Shown: one piece after another, positions 1 to 10,439 of the stretch
Layout of the letters: every line of letters begins with the position of its first letter
Position numbering within the stretch: the first letter of the stretch is position 1
From: Notospermus geniculatus
Taxonomy: Eukaryota; Nemertea; Pilidiophora; Heteronemertea; Lineidae
DNA: 64,000 bases
NCBI GenBank assembly: GCA_002633025.1
Contig: NMRB01000159.1
Coordinates: forward strand, 439,271 to 503,270
Direction: 5' to 3'
The notes under the pieces: model-generated
Databases searched by the model: none
The model's input: only the letters and a program-made list of their open reading frames with translations
What the model was told of the DNA's origin: nothing
Translations under genes and position numbers: made by a program

Positions 1-226
1 TTTATAGTCTGATATCAACTATGGTAGAGGTTCTCATCCGACTTTACTCAGATGAGTTGCCCAGTGCTACTTTTGAGCATTTCCGACCGGTACCATTTAT
101 ACACCTGGATGGAGAGAGGCCAGTGAGGCAAAGAGACAAACCCAAAGTCTCACGCCCAGTGGGATTCGAACCCGGGATCCTCTGACTGCTGGTCGGAGAC
201 CCGAACCACTACACCACCGGGCTCCT
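1..226 (-). mobile_element. tRNA-derived SINE (minus strand)
   Basis: Read on the minus strand, 226 down to about 150 resembles a tRNA gene: an A-box-like TGGTGTAGTGG near the start and a B-box GGTTCGAATCC near 170-180. It is followed by about 150 bp of non-tRNA body that runs off the window edge. The missing clean acceptor stem and the long tail argue for a SINE rather than a functional tRNA gene. Confidence 0.6.
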
Positions 227-479
227 AATTCCAATGCAGAAAACCTGGTCAATTTTGACAGTAAAATCAGTTGCACAAATCAATATTTATTTTGTAATAC
301 AAGTCTGTAGTGAGAGAAAAAAAATGTATCATTTTTCATGTGCCATGAGTCATGCCAAAATTTAAATATACCCTTACTGAAGAACAACATTTATACCCGG
401 TACTGAAAAGTAACACATTTTATAATTCTTTGTATTCAGGCCTTTGGTGAATGGGATTCCGCAGACCTAGGAACCTCAC

Positions 480-690
480 TAAAAAGACTTCTATAGGACT
501 TATTAAGCAGACTGGTTTCCTATAATTTCATTGCATTTAAAAGCCATAGGGATAGGAGATGAAACCAGTCAACTTGAAGGACTTAAGTCCATCTTTATGC
601 AGACTGGTTCCCAATCCTTTCACTGTGCTTTAGCCATAGGAATTGGAGATGAAGCCAGTCATCTTGTGAACCCACAAGCCATAGGATGAG
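480..690. repeat. ~85-bp repeat with ACTGGTTTC / GAAACCAGTC arms
   Basis: Two diverged units each contain an inverted pair (GACTGGTTTCC and GAAACCAGTC) around a 'CCATAGG' core. The same motif makes a cleaner tandem array at 42990-43310. Bases 227-480 and 690-1080 show no gene or clear repeat. Confidence 0.5.
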
Positions 691-1079
691 GAGTAGGGCC
701 TAGTGTTTTGTGAAACAACAGGGTTGTAGGCCTACACACCATGACCAGCCAGAGGCAAGACAATCTTGAGACAGTAACAATACCGATTTCTTGCTTCCAA
801 TGTAAAATATTTTCAAGATGATAATTAGGCTGGTTGCTGGTCCCAACATAGATAGTTCATCCGTGAGCTATGTTGGGACCAGGGTACCAGTCTAGGTGAT
901 AATGTAAAATGACATGGCCATTTTTGGCCCTCCAATATTTTATCTGGGGAATAAAGAACACCTAATGATCAATATCAACTTGACTTTAGTATTTTCATTT
1001 CTTCAGAACTGGAGATGGGGAGCATCCATGACTATATGCCTGTCTGTCTATTCATCGTATCCATGACGTAGGCCCAGGC

Positions 1080-1388
1080 CTACATGACGTTGTGACGTTG
1101 CGCGTTTTTGCCCACCAGCTTCTTCAGCAAAGCAATCAAATTTGCCCACCACCCTTGCGTCATTATGGCGACGTCAGCAATGGTGGACACTGTCGGAGTT
1201 GCGTCATGGATACGATGAATAGAGGCTATGCACGTGACGTCATCAGCGAGGTGACGCCATGTTGGATGGAACGTTGTGACATGCTGACGCAGTGCATCTG
1301 ACCACGTGCTCCGTCCATTTTCCATCCAACACGTGGCGTCATACCCCCATTGATGACGTCATTTGATGACATCAGTGCATAGCCTCTA
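1080..1388. promoter_or_regulatory. CRE-rich segment with short inverted repeats
   Basis: The stretch contains many TGACGT/ACGTCA half or full cAMP-response-element-like sites. It also has short inverted pieces, such as 'CGTATCCATGACG' near 1058-1070 against 'CGTCATGGATACG' near 1202-1214. A regulatory role is inference; it may simply be another foldback element. Confidence 0.3.
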
Positions 1389-1389
1389 G

Positions 1390-2342
1390 TAGGCCGTGAG
1401 ACATGCCCATTTATTTTTCACTTTCGTAGCGTAGTTCTGGTAACTGAACATTTCCTCCTGTTTTATTTGAAGATGGACATGCTGAACACATTCAGCTTGT
1501 TACCACAAGACAAAACCTGCACATTTCCAAGATGGCTGCCCTTTTTAGAGGGCCAAAGGGGTTAACAGTGGGGGTAAAAAATTTCATGTCTTCAAATCAT
1601 GTCAACATGGGTATCAAATTAAAGGTCTCGGTGAGTACAACAACATGGCATGGGTTTCATTCCTCAAAATGTACACTGCAACCCTTGAGGGGGTCAAAAA
1701 GGGCCACAAATCCGACTTTTGACCCCTTCCCACTAGTTCCACGGGGGCTGCAGGTGGATGAAAATAATTTTTTTCAACATTGCTCTCATAGAGCTCCAAA
1801 ATGATACCCATGATGACACCCTTTGGGTAACAGTTTTCAAGATCCCGAATTTGGACCCTTTTTGGACCCTTTTTTGGAATCTCGAAAACTGTCACCCAAA
1901 GGGTGTCATCATGGGTATCATTTTGAAGCTCTATGAGAGCATTGTTGAAAAAAATTATTTTCATCCACCTGCAGCCCCCGTGGAACTAGTGGGAAGGGGT
2001 CAAAAGTTGCATTTGTGGCCCTTTTTGACCCCCTCAAGGGTTGGAGTGTTCATTTTGAGGGATAACACCCATGCCATGTTGTTGTACTCGCTGAGACCTT
2101 TAATTTGATACCCATGTTGATATGATTTGAAGACATCAACTTTTTGACCCCTACTGTTAATCCCTTTGGCCCCCTAAAAGGGCGGCCATCTTGGAAATGT
2201 GCAGGTTTTGTCGTGTGGTAACAAGCTGAATTTGTTCAGCATGTCCATCTTCATATAAAACAGGAGGAAATATTTAGTTACCAAAACTACGCCGCAAAAA
2301 TCAAGAAATAGCCATATTTTCCAGTCGTGTCTCACGGCCTAT
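1390..2342. mobile_element. ~950-bp near-perfect foldback (inverted-repeat) element
   Basis: The left arm (about 1390-1845) and right arm (about 1876-2342) are reverse complements over ~450 bp each, around a ~30-bp centre. Ends are TAGGCCGTGAGACA and TGTCTCACGGCCTA, with a possible TAG duplication on both sides. The 116-residue open frames on the two strands mirror each other because of the palindrome and are not treated as genes. It is probably a non-autonomous foldback DNA element. Any transcript crossing it would fold into a long dsRNA hairpin. Confidence 0.8.
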
Positions 2343-2696
2343 AGCTATAGGCCTAGGCCTACACTCAATAATTCAGTGGTATCGGCCTAGCTGTCACCCT
2401 CAACCAGTGAAACACTTGCTGCCAAAGTCCGTTTCTGAACACTAGATGTCACTACCAGTTGTTGACGAACGCGCGCTTGATCATGGACTGGAGGACCTCC
2501 ATGGCTCGATCAACCAGCCATGCCAATGAGCGATCAGCCAGTAAAATATGTTTCGTGTTTTCCCCTAGTTGCGTGAAATACTGGTCGCTGATTGGTTGAT
2601 GACAGTTTGCGCCATTTAGCGTTCAGAATGATTTTATTAAAGGCCCACCCCGGGGTGATGGGGCCCATCTTAGGCTATTTTCTATGATTTGAATTT

Positions 2697-2960
2697 CCCC
2701 CTTTAAATGTCATCGATGATGTCACCATTTTATGCTGCGGATTTGATGACGTCACAGGACTTTGTGTAGATTTGTTGTGCTTCTTGCTGGGAATTGAAGA
2801 ACAGCCATAATGCCACAGATTATCACATGCATCATGTGCATCATGCATGATGATATGCACAGCATGCAGGACACATAGGCCTAATCTTTTTACAACCACT
2901 TCAGAGTTCACAACTTTGGCCTAGGCGTAGGTATTTAATCAGGTAGGTGCAACTGTACTG
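2697..2960 (+). promoter_or_regulatory. CRE-containing module, copy 1
   Basis: First of five copies of a ~260-bp sequence (others at 9155-9410, 15512-15785, 16411-16680, 19587-19840). Shared marks are a perfect TGACGTCA (here 2747-2754), an 'AGAACAGCCATAATGCC' core and a 3' 'TATTTAATCAGGT' that looks like an AT box followed by a CAG|GT splice donor. Four of the five lie upstream of a unit of the RFX-like/transposase-derived gene. A promoter or non-coding first exon is plausible but inferred. Bases 2343-2697 show nothing recognisable. Confidence 0.4.
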
Positions 2961-3031
2961 TATGCAGTTGAAACTGATTCACTCATTTGTTGAATCTCAT
3001 GATGATGATGATCTGAACTCATGAACTGAAA

Positions 3032-4280
3032 AAGTTCACAGGAGGTTGTCGAGAAATAGGGCCTACGGTAGGCCTACCGGTACATAAAAAAACGTTTTAT
3101 TGATCACCCTGTACATGTAGGGTATATCGTGTGTACTAATGTACGGCCTACCGCCATACATTATATACCGGTACACAGACAAGGACACTCACTCGATTTG
3201 ACACGTCGCCAAAGTCGGTCTTTTTTATCCACACCGAATCTCCCTAAAAAGCAAATCAGTACGTTTGTGCGAGTGATGCCGAAGAAAGTAGGTCACGCCA
3301 ATGGAGAAACCATTGCATGTTGTCCGACGTCGTGTCCTCAGAGCCGTGATCGGATTTAAATGATCGATTTTGATGCCTTGAATGAATATTTTGCCCCAAA
3401 TTTGTGTTTCATATGACTGGATATGATGTTTACCTTCAACAAACGTAGGCCTACTGATTTGCTTTTTAGGGAGATTCGGTGTGGATAAAAAAGACCGACT
3501 TTGGCGACGTGTCAAATCGAGTGAGTGTTCTTGTCTGTGTATATAATTTATGGCGGTAGGCCTTACATTTACATTAGTACACACGATATACACTACAGGG
3601 TGATCAATAAAACGTTTTTTTATGTATTTCTCGACAACCTCCTGTGAAAAAGACTGGTTGGCTGACTCACTGACCATGGTGACTGATGATCTGAACTGAA
3701 ATGAGAAAGTGAAGAACAAATAGCCTAGGTAGGGCAGGCCTATAGGCTATAGGCCTGATGTGTACCGAAAATTGCGGATGACGTGACGTGACACGTAGTG
3801 CATGACCTAACGCGGCGAATCTTACGAAGTTAAGCAGTTGTGGAGAGCGAGTAAACCGAAGGGGGCGCGATACACAACTGCGGAGGGAGTTTAGTGTTTC
3901 ATATGACTGGATATGATGTTTACCTTCAACAAACGTACTGATTTGCTTTTTAGGGAGATTCGGTGTGGATAAAAAAGACCGACTTTGGCGACGTGTCAAA
4001 TCGAGTGAGTGTCCTTGTCTGTGTATATAATTTATGGCGGTAGGCCTTACATTTACATTAGTACACACGATATACACTACAGGGTGATCAATAAAACGTT
4101 TTTTTATGTATTTCTCGACAACCTCCTGTGAAAAAGACTGGTTGGCTGACTCAGTGACCATGGTGACTGATGATCTGAACTGAAATGAGAAAGTGAAGAA
4201 CAAATAGCCTAGGTAGGGCAGGCCTATAGGCTATAGGCCTGATGTGTACCGAAAATTGCGGATGACGTGACGTGACACGT
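3032..4280. repeat. Three-copy inverted plus direct duplication
   Basis: A ~210-bp block at 3032-3244 is inverted at about 3440-3650. The segment 3406-3780 is then repeated directly at about 3897-4275 with few differences, including 'TTCGGTGTGGATAAAAAAG' in both. Minus-strand open frames of 164 and 178 codons share their first ~100 residues only because of the duplication. They match no family I know, so no gene is called. Confidence 0.75.
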
Positions 4281-4554
4281 AGTGCATCCAACACATGCTG
4301 ATGCATTGCGACGTGACTGACGCGATGCCATAGATAAACATGGTCCGCAATTTATGGTAGGCCTACAATACATGTATTATGGTATTAATTTTCAATGCAA
4401 TTGATATCCTTCAAAGAATTACACTTTAAGCCCCTATCCACTTTTTTCTCTTGAAATCCAGCAAGAATTGAAATTCAGTGATCATGAAGACATGGCTGTT
4501 CCACCATACTGATGTTTACCTCCCTCTGTGCCTCTCGAGCAGCCGAACACATTC

Positions 4555-5285
4555 AGTTGGAAACCGAATTGGAAGCACTTTTTCAGCGGAATGAACACTG
4601 ATAAATGTTTTGATTTGGCCAGTTGGTAAGTTTCATATTACACGTATTTAATTTTCAATAATAATTAGATCCAAAGAAGAAAGCACAAAAATTGACACAC
4701 AAAGTGGTAAATATCAAGAAGTCAACTTCCAGGACTTAGCAAATTTTTGACCCCAACTGGGGTCTTCTTCAGGCTGGTACTTTTCCACACTAGAATCTTT
4801 AGTCTAAAGTCTTTAGTCTTTAGACTAAAGTCTTTTCTGAAATCTAGTGTGGAATAGTGCCAGCCTGAAGAAGACCCCAGTTGGCCGATTAACAAAGGCT
4901 TCACATTGTTAACCGGCATTTTTGTATACCACAGTTGGAAACCGAATTGGAAGCACTTTTTCAGCGGAATGAACACTGATAAATGTTTTGATTTGGCCAG
5001 TTGGTAAGTTTCATATTACACGTGTCGTATTTAATTTTCAATAATAATTAGATCCAAAGAAGAAAGCACAAAAATTGACACACAAAGTGGTAAATATCAA
5101 GAAGTCAACTTCCAGGACTTAGCAAATTTTTGACCCCAACTGGGGTCTTCTTCAGGCTGGCACTTTTCCACACTAGATTTCAGAAAAGACTTAAATCTTT
5201 AGTCTAAAGTCTTTAGTCTTTAGACTAAAGTCTTTTCTGAAATCTAGTGTGGAAAAGTGCCAGCCTGAAGAAGCCCCCAAGTGTT
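4555..5285 (+). repeat. Tandem duplication of exon 1 plus hairpin element
   Basis: The segment carrying exon 1 (ATG at 4591, ending in the GTAAGT donor at 4626) is repeated, with a second equivalent exon 1 at 4969-5003 and the same donor. Each is followed by an inverted repeat (about 4735-4885 and 5112-5280) whose arms read CCCCAACTGGGGTCTTCTTCAGGC and its complement around 'AGTCTTTAGTCTTTAGACT'. Either exon 1 could splice in frame to exon 2 at 5464. Confidence 0.75.
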
Positions 5286-7131
5286 ATGGCCCCTATTACA
5301 ATGTACATAGAAGTATACGGTATACAAAAACGCCGATTAACAAATGCTTCAAATGGATTCACGACAGTGAAGCCATTGGTTAACCGGCATTTTTGTATAC
5401 CTCTATGTACCTCTATGTACCACTTTTGTATACTTCTATGTAATAGGGGGTTTATTGTTTCAGGCTTGTTACGAACTTTGCCTATGATGGAAAGTCAGAG
5501 CAGTACCTTTTTGAAATTTATGAAGCATACCGGAAACACGAGTGGTCCTCATCTTGTAGACATCCTCAAAGCACATTCACAATGATGTTGCTCAAGATAT
5601 TTCCCGGGGCTAAAACGCGAAGGAGGGGCGGCGGTTATGTGGCCATCGTCGACGGGCTTAAGAAACGCCAGCCGCCAACGCCAACGCCAGCCACTGTCCA
5701 ATTGTGTGAAGAGAACTTGCCTACGGCCACATTCACCACTCAGATTCAGGACGGCGAAAACACTGTCAAATGTTCCATTACATTTTGCAGTAACAAATGG
5801 AACGTATTTTGCAAAGATAAAGAAGTTCCAAGCGCCCTTCTCCAAATTGATCCATCTCTGCCTTTCTCATTAGAAACTGCGAGTGTGCTCCTATATTTAT
5901 TGACGAAGCATAAAATTTGTCAATCCGGAACGTCCACTGATTGCACCATTATTTTGTCTTTATTGGCAAGAAGTGAAAATTGTACAAAATGCAATGCTGA
6001 TATTCGCAAGAACAAACGCGAGAAGGGAAAAGTAGATTCGGAAGAACCTGCGTCTCCTGAAAGCAGTGTGGAAGGACTTGAAGAGGTTCTGTCACACCTT
6101 GATGACATTCCAGTTTCTGAGTATCACACCTTCACTCCGACCGTCGAAGTCGCTGAGGAAGACCACGACGACCTCCTTGAGATACTGAAAAAAGTAATAC
6201 CAGACGCTCCATCCAATCTTCACGCTCTGCTAAACGACCAGATTCGTAATTGCAAAGTAAAAAATCCCAGAAGTAGACGGTGGGATCCGAAAGTAATCAG
6301 CACATGTCTCGAACTATTTTGCAGGTAGGGCCTTTATTTTTTTACTGGCCATGTGCCTCTTCTTTCTGCAAATTAACATCTATACCTTAACAATAAAACG
6401 AATTTCACATCAAGACTGCAGACAACATATACGTCACTGTGAACCATTGGTTATTCACGAATTCATGCATTGGAAACATGGTGAGTGACACCATAGTTTT
6501 GAATTATTTTTAACCTATTTCAGGTCACCGGATGCGTACGAAGCTTGGCAATCAAGTGGGTTACTATGTCTGCCGTCAAAGAGGCTTTTAAGGTGAGTTT
6601 TCTGCCTTTATATTGACGTCATCGTCTCCAAGCAGTAACGAAGCAGCAGGCTCGCGTGTGCGCATATTTTTCGATGAGTTTTCTGCCTCCCGAAAATACG
6701 CACGCATGCGAGCTGTCTGCTGAGCAAACGGTCTCAAATGTCTTTTTGCTCAGCAGATAGCTCATGTGCGGCAGGCTTTATATGCCCACTTCTGCATTAC
6801 ACAAAACAAATATTTTTTGTTCCACATTTGTTGCCTTAAGGCCTCCATACACTGAATGACAAAAGTCGAAATTAGTCGAAGCTATGGTCAGTTCGACAGC
6901 ACTTGATCTGGCGACATGTTGAAATACTCCACAAAAGTGTCAGAAAAATTTAACATTTGTGGAACGTTTCCACAAAAAGTATTTTGGAACGGACAATTTG
7001 TAGTGATTAATTTCGACTTTTATCATTTAGTGTATGGAGGCCTTACGTATATTCTCAGGTCACATCCAATATTGTCTTTCAGTTATTACAAGAAGCAGAT
7101 AGCCGACTTCACCGTGGACGATTTGGAGTAG
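4591..7131 (+). CDS. RFX-like winged-helix / transposase-derived protein, copy A (intact)
   Basis: Four exons: 4591-4625, 5464-6324, 6524-6592, 7083-7131. All junctions are GT/AG and phase-compatible, giving 1014 nt or 337 residues. Residues 10-80 resemble an RFX-type winged helix: W-L-x2-N-F, then IFPGAKTRRRGGG and a Y-x5-GL-x-KR wing. Residues 115-188 form a Cys-rich block (KCSITFCSNKW, HKICQSG, CTKC). Residues 280-322 match the region just before the catalytic domain of P-element/THAP-type transposases (RRWDPKVIS, SPDAYEAW, CLPSKRLL). The frame stops at DDLE, so no RNase-H-like catalytic core follows. A DNA-binding role, either as a domesticated regulator or a transposase remnant, is inferred. 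Family assignment rests on motif resemblance only. AATAAA lies at 7902. Confidence 0.65.
6837..7045. mobile_element. Inverted-repeat element in intron 3 of copy A
   Basis: Ends are complementary over ~35 bp (GGCCTCCATACACTGAATGA ... TCATTTAGTGTATGGAGGCC). The left flank is TTAA and the right is TTAC, so a decayed TTAA target duplication is possible. The copy B counterpart (about 13266-13640) carries an extra nested insertion. Confidence 0.6.
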
Positions 7132-7493
7132 ATGTCTACTGTACTGGCGCCATTTCCAAACAATGCCAGCAGATAGCGTGAAATTGCTGCGGTGTTCCTC
7201 ACACTCCAACAGTTGCAGCTGTGGCACCTGTCAAAATCTGTAGTATCCCACAAGAGCATTTTGCAGTCAGATTATCGTGCTGTTTTCACATTAGGGGTTC
7301 GAGATTTGATCGTCCGTATCTTCTACAGAGCTAATAATGGTGTTTTGGGGGCTCAACTCTTGATAAAAAAAACGCTATTGTGTAAGGAATTTTCAGCAGT
7401 GCTATGGGAGTTCTGAAAAATCCGAGCAAGAGTTTTTTCCCGAACGATCTCACGGTATTACCGTATATTATGCTATTTCTTTTGTAATCTGTA

Positions 7494-7625
7494 AAGGTCT
7501 CGGGCCACTTGTGCGTTTTGCACTGCGTGATGCGTCAAATCTTTTGTTAGGAAGCAGAACGGCAGAAAATAACAAAAGACTTGATGCATCACGCAGCGCA
7601 AAACGCACAAGTGGCCCGAGACCTT
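7494..7625 (+). repeat. Long hairpin in the 3' region, copy A
   Basis: Arms of about 55 nt begin AAGGTCTCGGGCCACTTGTG and end with its reverse complement, with a short loop around 7555-7570. Equivalent hairpins occur at 14104-14234 and 18779-18911. It may be an old inserted palindrome carried by the duplications, or an RNA structure in the mRNA tail. Confidence 0.75.
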
Positions 7626-7634
7626 AACTCTAAG

Positions 7635-7762
7635 GCCTAGAATCCATTCACGCAATTTTCGTGCCGCGCGATGTCGCATCCTTTGTCCACGACCAACGCG
7701 GCGGAAACAAACAATGCTTTCGAGCGTCTGCGGCAAGAAAATCGCGTGAATGGATTCTTAGC
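7635..7762. mobile_element. 128-bp inverted-repeat insertion unique to copy A
   Basis: Ends GCCTAGAATCCATTC and GAATGGATTCTTAGC are flanked by CTAAG on both sides (7630-7634, 7763-7767). Units B and C have the unoccupied site with a single CTAAG (AACTCTAAGAATTG near 14236 and 18913). This is therefore an insertion with a 5-bp target duplication that postdates the unit duplication. Confidence 0.8.
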
Positions 7763-7901
7763 CTAAGAATTGTGAACTAGGATTCAATATATCTCGGAAA
7801 AGTTCGGGGTAACCAATTTTTTTGTAAAATCACCCACCACCACTTCTTATAAGTTTAAAAACTTTAATATTTCCTGTGTTAGTATTAGTTTGTGATTCCA
7901 C

Positions 7902-7907
7902 AATAAA
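7902..7907 (+). terminator. Polyadenylation signal, copy A
   Basis: AATAAA in 'CCACAATAAACATTAC', about 770 nt after the stop. It is conserved at 14374-14379 (unit B) and 19052-19057 (unit C). Confidence 0.5.
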
Positions 7908-7910
7908 CAT

Positions 7911-9155
7911 TACTTGTTATTAAATCATGATTTTTTTGATGCCTGAATGCATAAATTCACAAAATATTGGATGTCCATCACGTATTAAACTAGGGGTCAT
8001 ATTTCAGAACGTTCTTAATGTTAAGGTCGACCTTAAGTCTGTTGATCATCGAGAATAATAGATTTAAAGTGGACCTTAATGTTAGGAACATTTGAACTGA
8101 CCAGTACAGCCAGCTGCCGGAGCCGTTGCAGCTGAAGCAAGTTGTTTGGACTACTGGTCAGTACAGCCAGCGCAACCAGGTCATTTAGATTGATCAGGAC
8201 GCGTTCCACGCTAACTGGGGACACTTTTGTCCACTTTTTTCCGTCCTTTTGGATTAATGGCATTTGCAGTGCTGCAATTATCAGTTGATTTGATAGTGTT
8301 GCAATCATCATTTCCGTCCGCAGGACCAAATGGAAATGGACGGAAAAAGTGGGACCTAGTTAGGCACCTGGCAAAAGTGGCAGTCTGAGTTTGTTTTGTG
8401 CCAGACACTTGGGCCCGTATGCATAAAGGCGCAATATTCCACACATTATAATAAACATGAAGTTATACCGGGAATAAGCTTATTCCACTTTCATGCATGA
8501 TACGGGCCTTGGGATTTACTGCCTGACATGTACCGTAATGGATTACCTATATGTGCAGATTTGGAGTGGAATAGGCCCCTTTTCGAAAGTCCATTTCGGT
8601 GCTGAGGGTAAAAAGAAATGGGAAAATGCATTAAGTTTTGCCAGAAATTGCAGAAATAACAGAAACGCTTGAAATTTGGCAGACATGTTAGGACAGTCAA
8701 TTCATTGAGAAATGTGTGAAAAAAATTGGGTGTCGTCGATCAATTTTCGAAGATTTCTGCATTTTTCTTCAGCAACTGAACAATACTCCTCAGTGTGTCT
8801 GTTAATCCACCTATTGTTCATGTGTAGCCTAGAACCAAAAATAGATACAGTAATCTATTTTTGCTAGAACTGAAAATCACCAATTTCTAAAAAATCCCTG
8901 GTTTGGGAGAAATGGACTTAGAAATATAGGCTAGGCCTAACCCGCGGGGGCCTAACGATCTCTGTCGTCGGATTGAAACGCTGGAGTTGGATTGTTGGCT
9001 GATTGCTGCCGTGGAAGTAAAATAACAACGCAGTTTGAGAAATCGTGATTGAAATTTTCGTTTCAACAAAGTGGTACAATTTCCATGACTTTTCAAGGAC
9101 CTTAGATCATGTAGATTAAATTTCTTAATTTTCCATGACTTTCCCACTGCATGCA
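7911..9155. repeat. Non-coding part of unit A shared with units B and C
   Basis: No gene seen. The stretch is duplicated in whole or part at about 14380-15510 and 19058-19585. It includes internal repeats such as 'CAGTACAGCCAGC' twice near 8102 and 8161, and a small inverted pair around 8420-8510 (GGAATAAGCTTATTCC). Confidence 0.6.
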
Positions 9156-9410
9156 CTGTGGAGTGTCATCGGTGATGTCACCATTGTATGGTGCGGATTT
9201 GATGACGTCACAGGAGTGTGTGTAGATTTGTGCTTCTTGCATGCAGAGAATTGAAGAACAGCCATAATGCCACAGCATGTCATGCAGACTGCTCAGCTTT
9301 CTTTACTTCATGACTTTTCCTGCTTTACACTTTACACTTTACAACTTCGGCCTCGGCGGCGTATTTAATCAGGTGGGTACAACTTTTATGCAACTGAAAC
9401 CACGGTTAAA
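9155..9410 (+). promoter_or_regulatory. CRE-containing module, copy 2
   Basis: This has the same layout as the module at 2697, with TGACGTCA at 9203-9210 and the 'TATTTAATCAGGTGGGTAC' end near 9361. It lies upstream of unit B exon 1 (10440). Confidence 0.4.
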
Positions 9411-9519
9411 GACTGCCTGCAGATAGGCTAGGCATGGATAGCTACCGGTCAGCCGGTAGCGCGCGCGGTCGGCCTAGCTAGCCTAATTTAGTAATTAGGC
9501 CTAGGGTAAATGGCCCTAT

Positions 9520-10070
9520 TCTCACACACGTACCAATTCTCGCACGTTTTTCAATGTACGTTTGTACAAAACATAATGAATTAAATACTATTACCCAGCA
9601 TGCCTTGCAGTACAGGAAGTACATGAAGAGGCATTGAAAACCAATGTGTGCGAGAATTGGACCTTTTACCCTAGGCCTACCTACTTACTAGCATGCTGAG
9701 TACTAGCATGCTACCGGTAGGTCCTAGGTAGGCCTAGGGCTAGGCCTAGCAATGCTAGGCCTAGGAATGGAGGCCTAGCAATGCTAGGCCTCCCCCGCCT
9801 CCTAGTCCTATCCTAGGCTAGAGGAGGCGGGGGGAGGCCTAGCATTGCAGATTGCTAGGAGGGTAGGCTAGGCCCCCTACCCAGGTAGGCCTACGCGAGG
9901 CCTAGCCTATTATGCACAGGCCCCTGTGAAGTTGTGTTTGGGGCCTAGCTACGGTAATCCAAGCTTTTGTTATCTTGTAGGCCCTAGGCCAGGGGGTAGG
10001 CTTGGGCCTACCCAGCTTGGATTACCGTAGCTTGGCCCCAACACAACTTCACAGGGGCCTGTGTCCTATA
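9520..10070. repeat. CCTAGG/AGGCCTA low-complexity DNA and a 150-bp palindrome
   Basis: Positions 9690-9905 are dense in overlapping GGCCTAGG words. Positions 9914-10063 form a palindrome with ~50-bp arms (CACAGGCCCCTGTGAAGTTG ... its complement). The palindrome recurs whole at about 16110-16263 and as a left arm only near 16998-17060. An inverted 'CCAATTCTCGCAC' pair brackets 9530-9660. Confidence 0.65.
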
Positions 10071-10439
10071 GCCTAATAGGCATGATGATAGGCTAGGCAG
10101 TAGGCCTAATGCAATCAAGTTGGTATAGCCTTAGTCTCAGTAACTGGGACTCTGTATGCTCCGCTTTTGCTGTTACAAACTGACTTTTACATAGCGCGCA
10201 TACAGAGTCTCAGATCGCCAAATCCAGCAAGAATTGAAATTCATTGATCATGAAGACATGGGCGATGGCAGTTCCTACTGATGTTCACCTCCCTCCGTGC
10301 CTCTCGAGCAGCCGAACACGCTGATTGTCAATTGTTTATGGCTTGACCGACCGTGAAATTGAAATCGTGATTTTCTGAGCCTCCCAACAAGACGTTCAGT
10401 TCAGAAACCAAATTAGGCTAGAAGCACTCTTTCGGCGGA

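Larger units (their letters stand above)
7132..7910 (+). other. 3' untranslated region of copy A
   Basis: This follows the DDLE stop and is conserved almost base for base in units B (13735-14380) and C (18423-19058). It contains a ~130-nt hairpin (7494-7625) and ends at the AATAAA at 7902-7907. A 27-codon Cys-rich open frame at 7161 occurs in all three copies. Because the copies are recent, conservation does not show that it is translated. Confidence 0.5.

Noticed and set aside
1614-2108. Two 116-codon open frames on opposite strands with similar products
   Set aside because: They are mirror images produced by the large palindrome; no known family and no splice or codon evidence for a gene.
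3225-4203. Minus-strand open frames of 164 and 178 codons sharing ~100 residues
   Set aside because: The similarity comes from a recent DNA duplication; no recognisable domain, and the third (inverted) copy is broken.
7161-7244. 27-codon Cys-rich frame (ending SCSCGTCQNL) in all three 3' regions
   Set aside because: Present in recently duplicated DNA, so conservation is not informative; it lies after the stop of the main frame.
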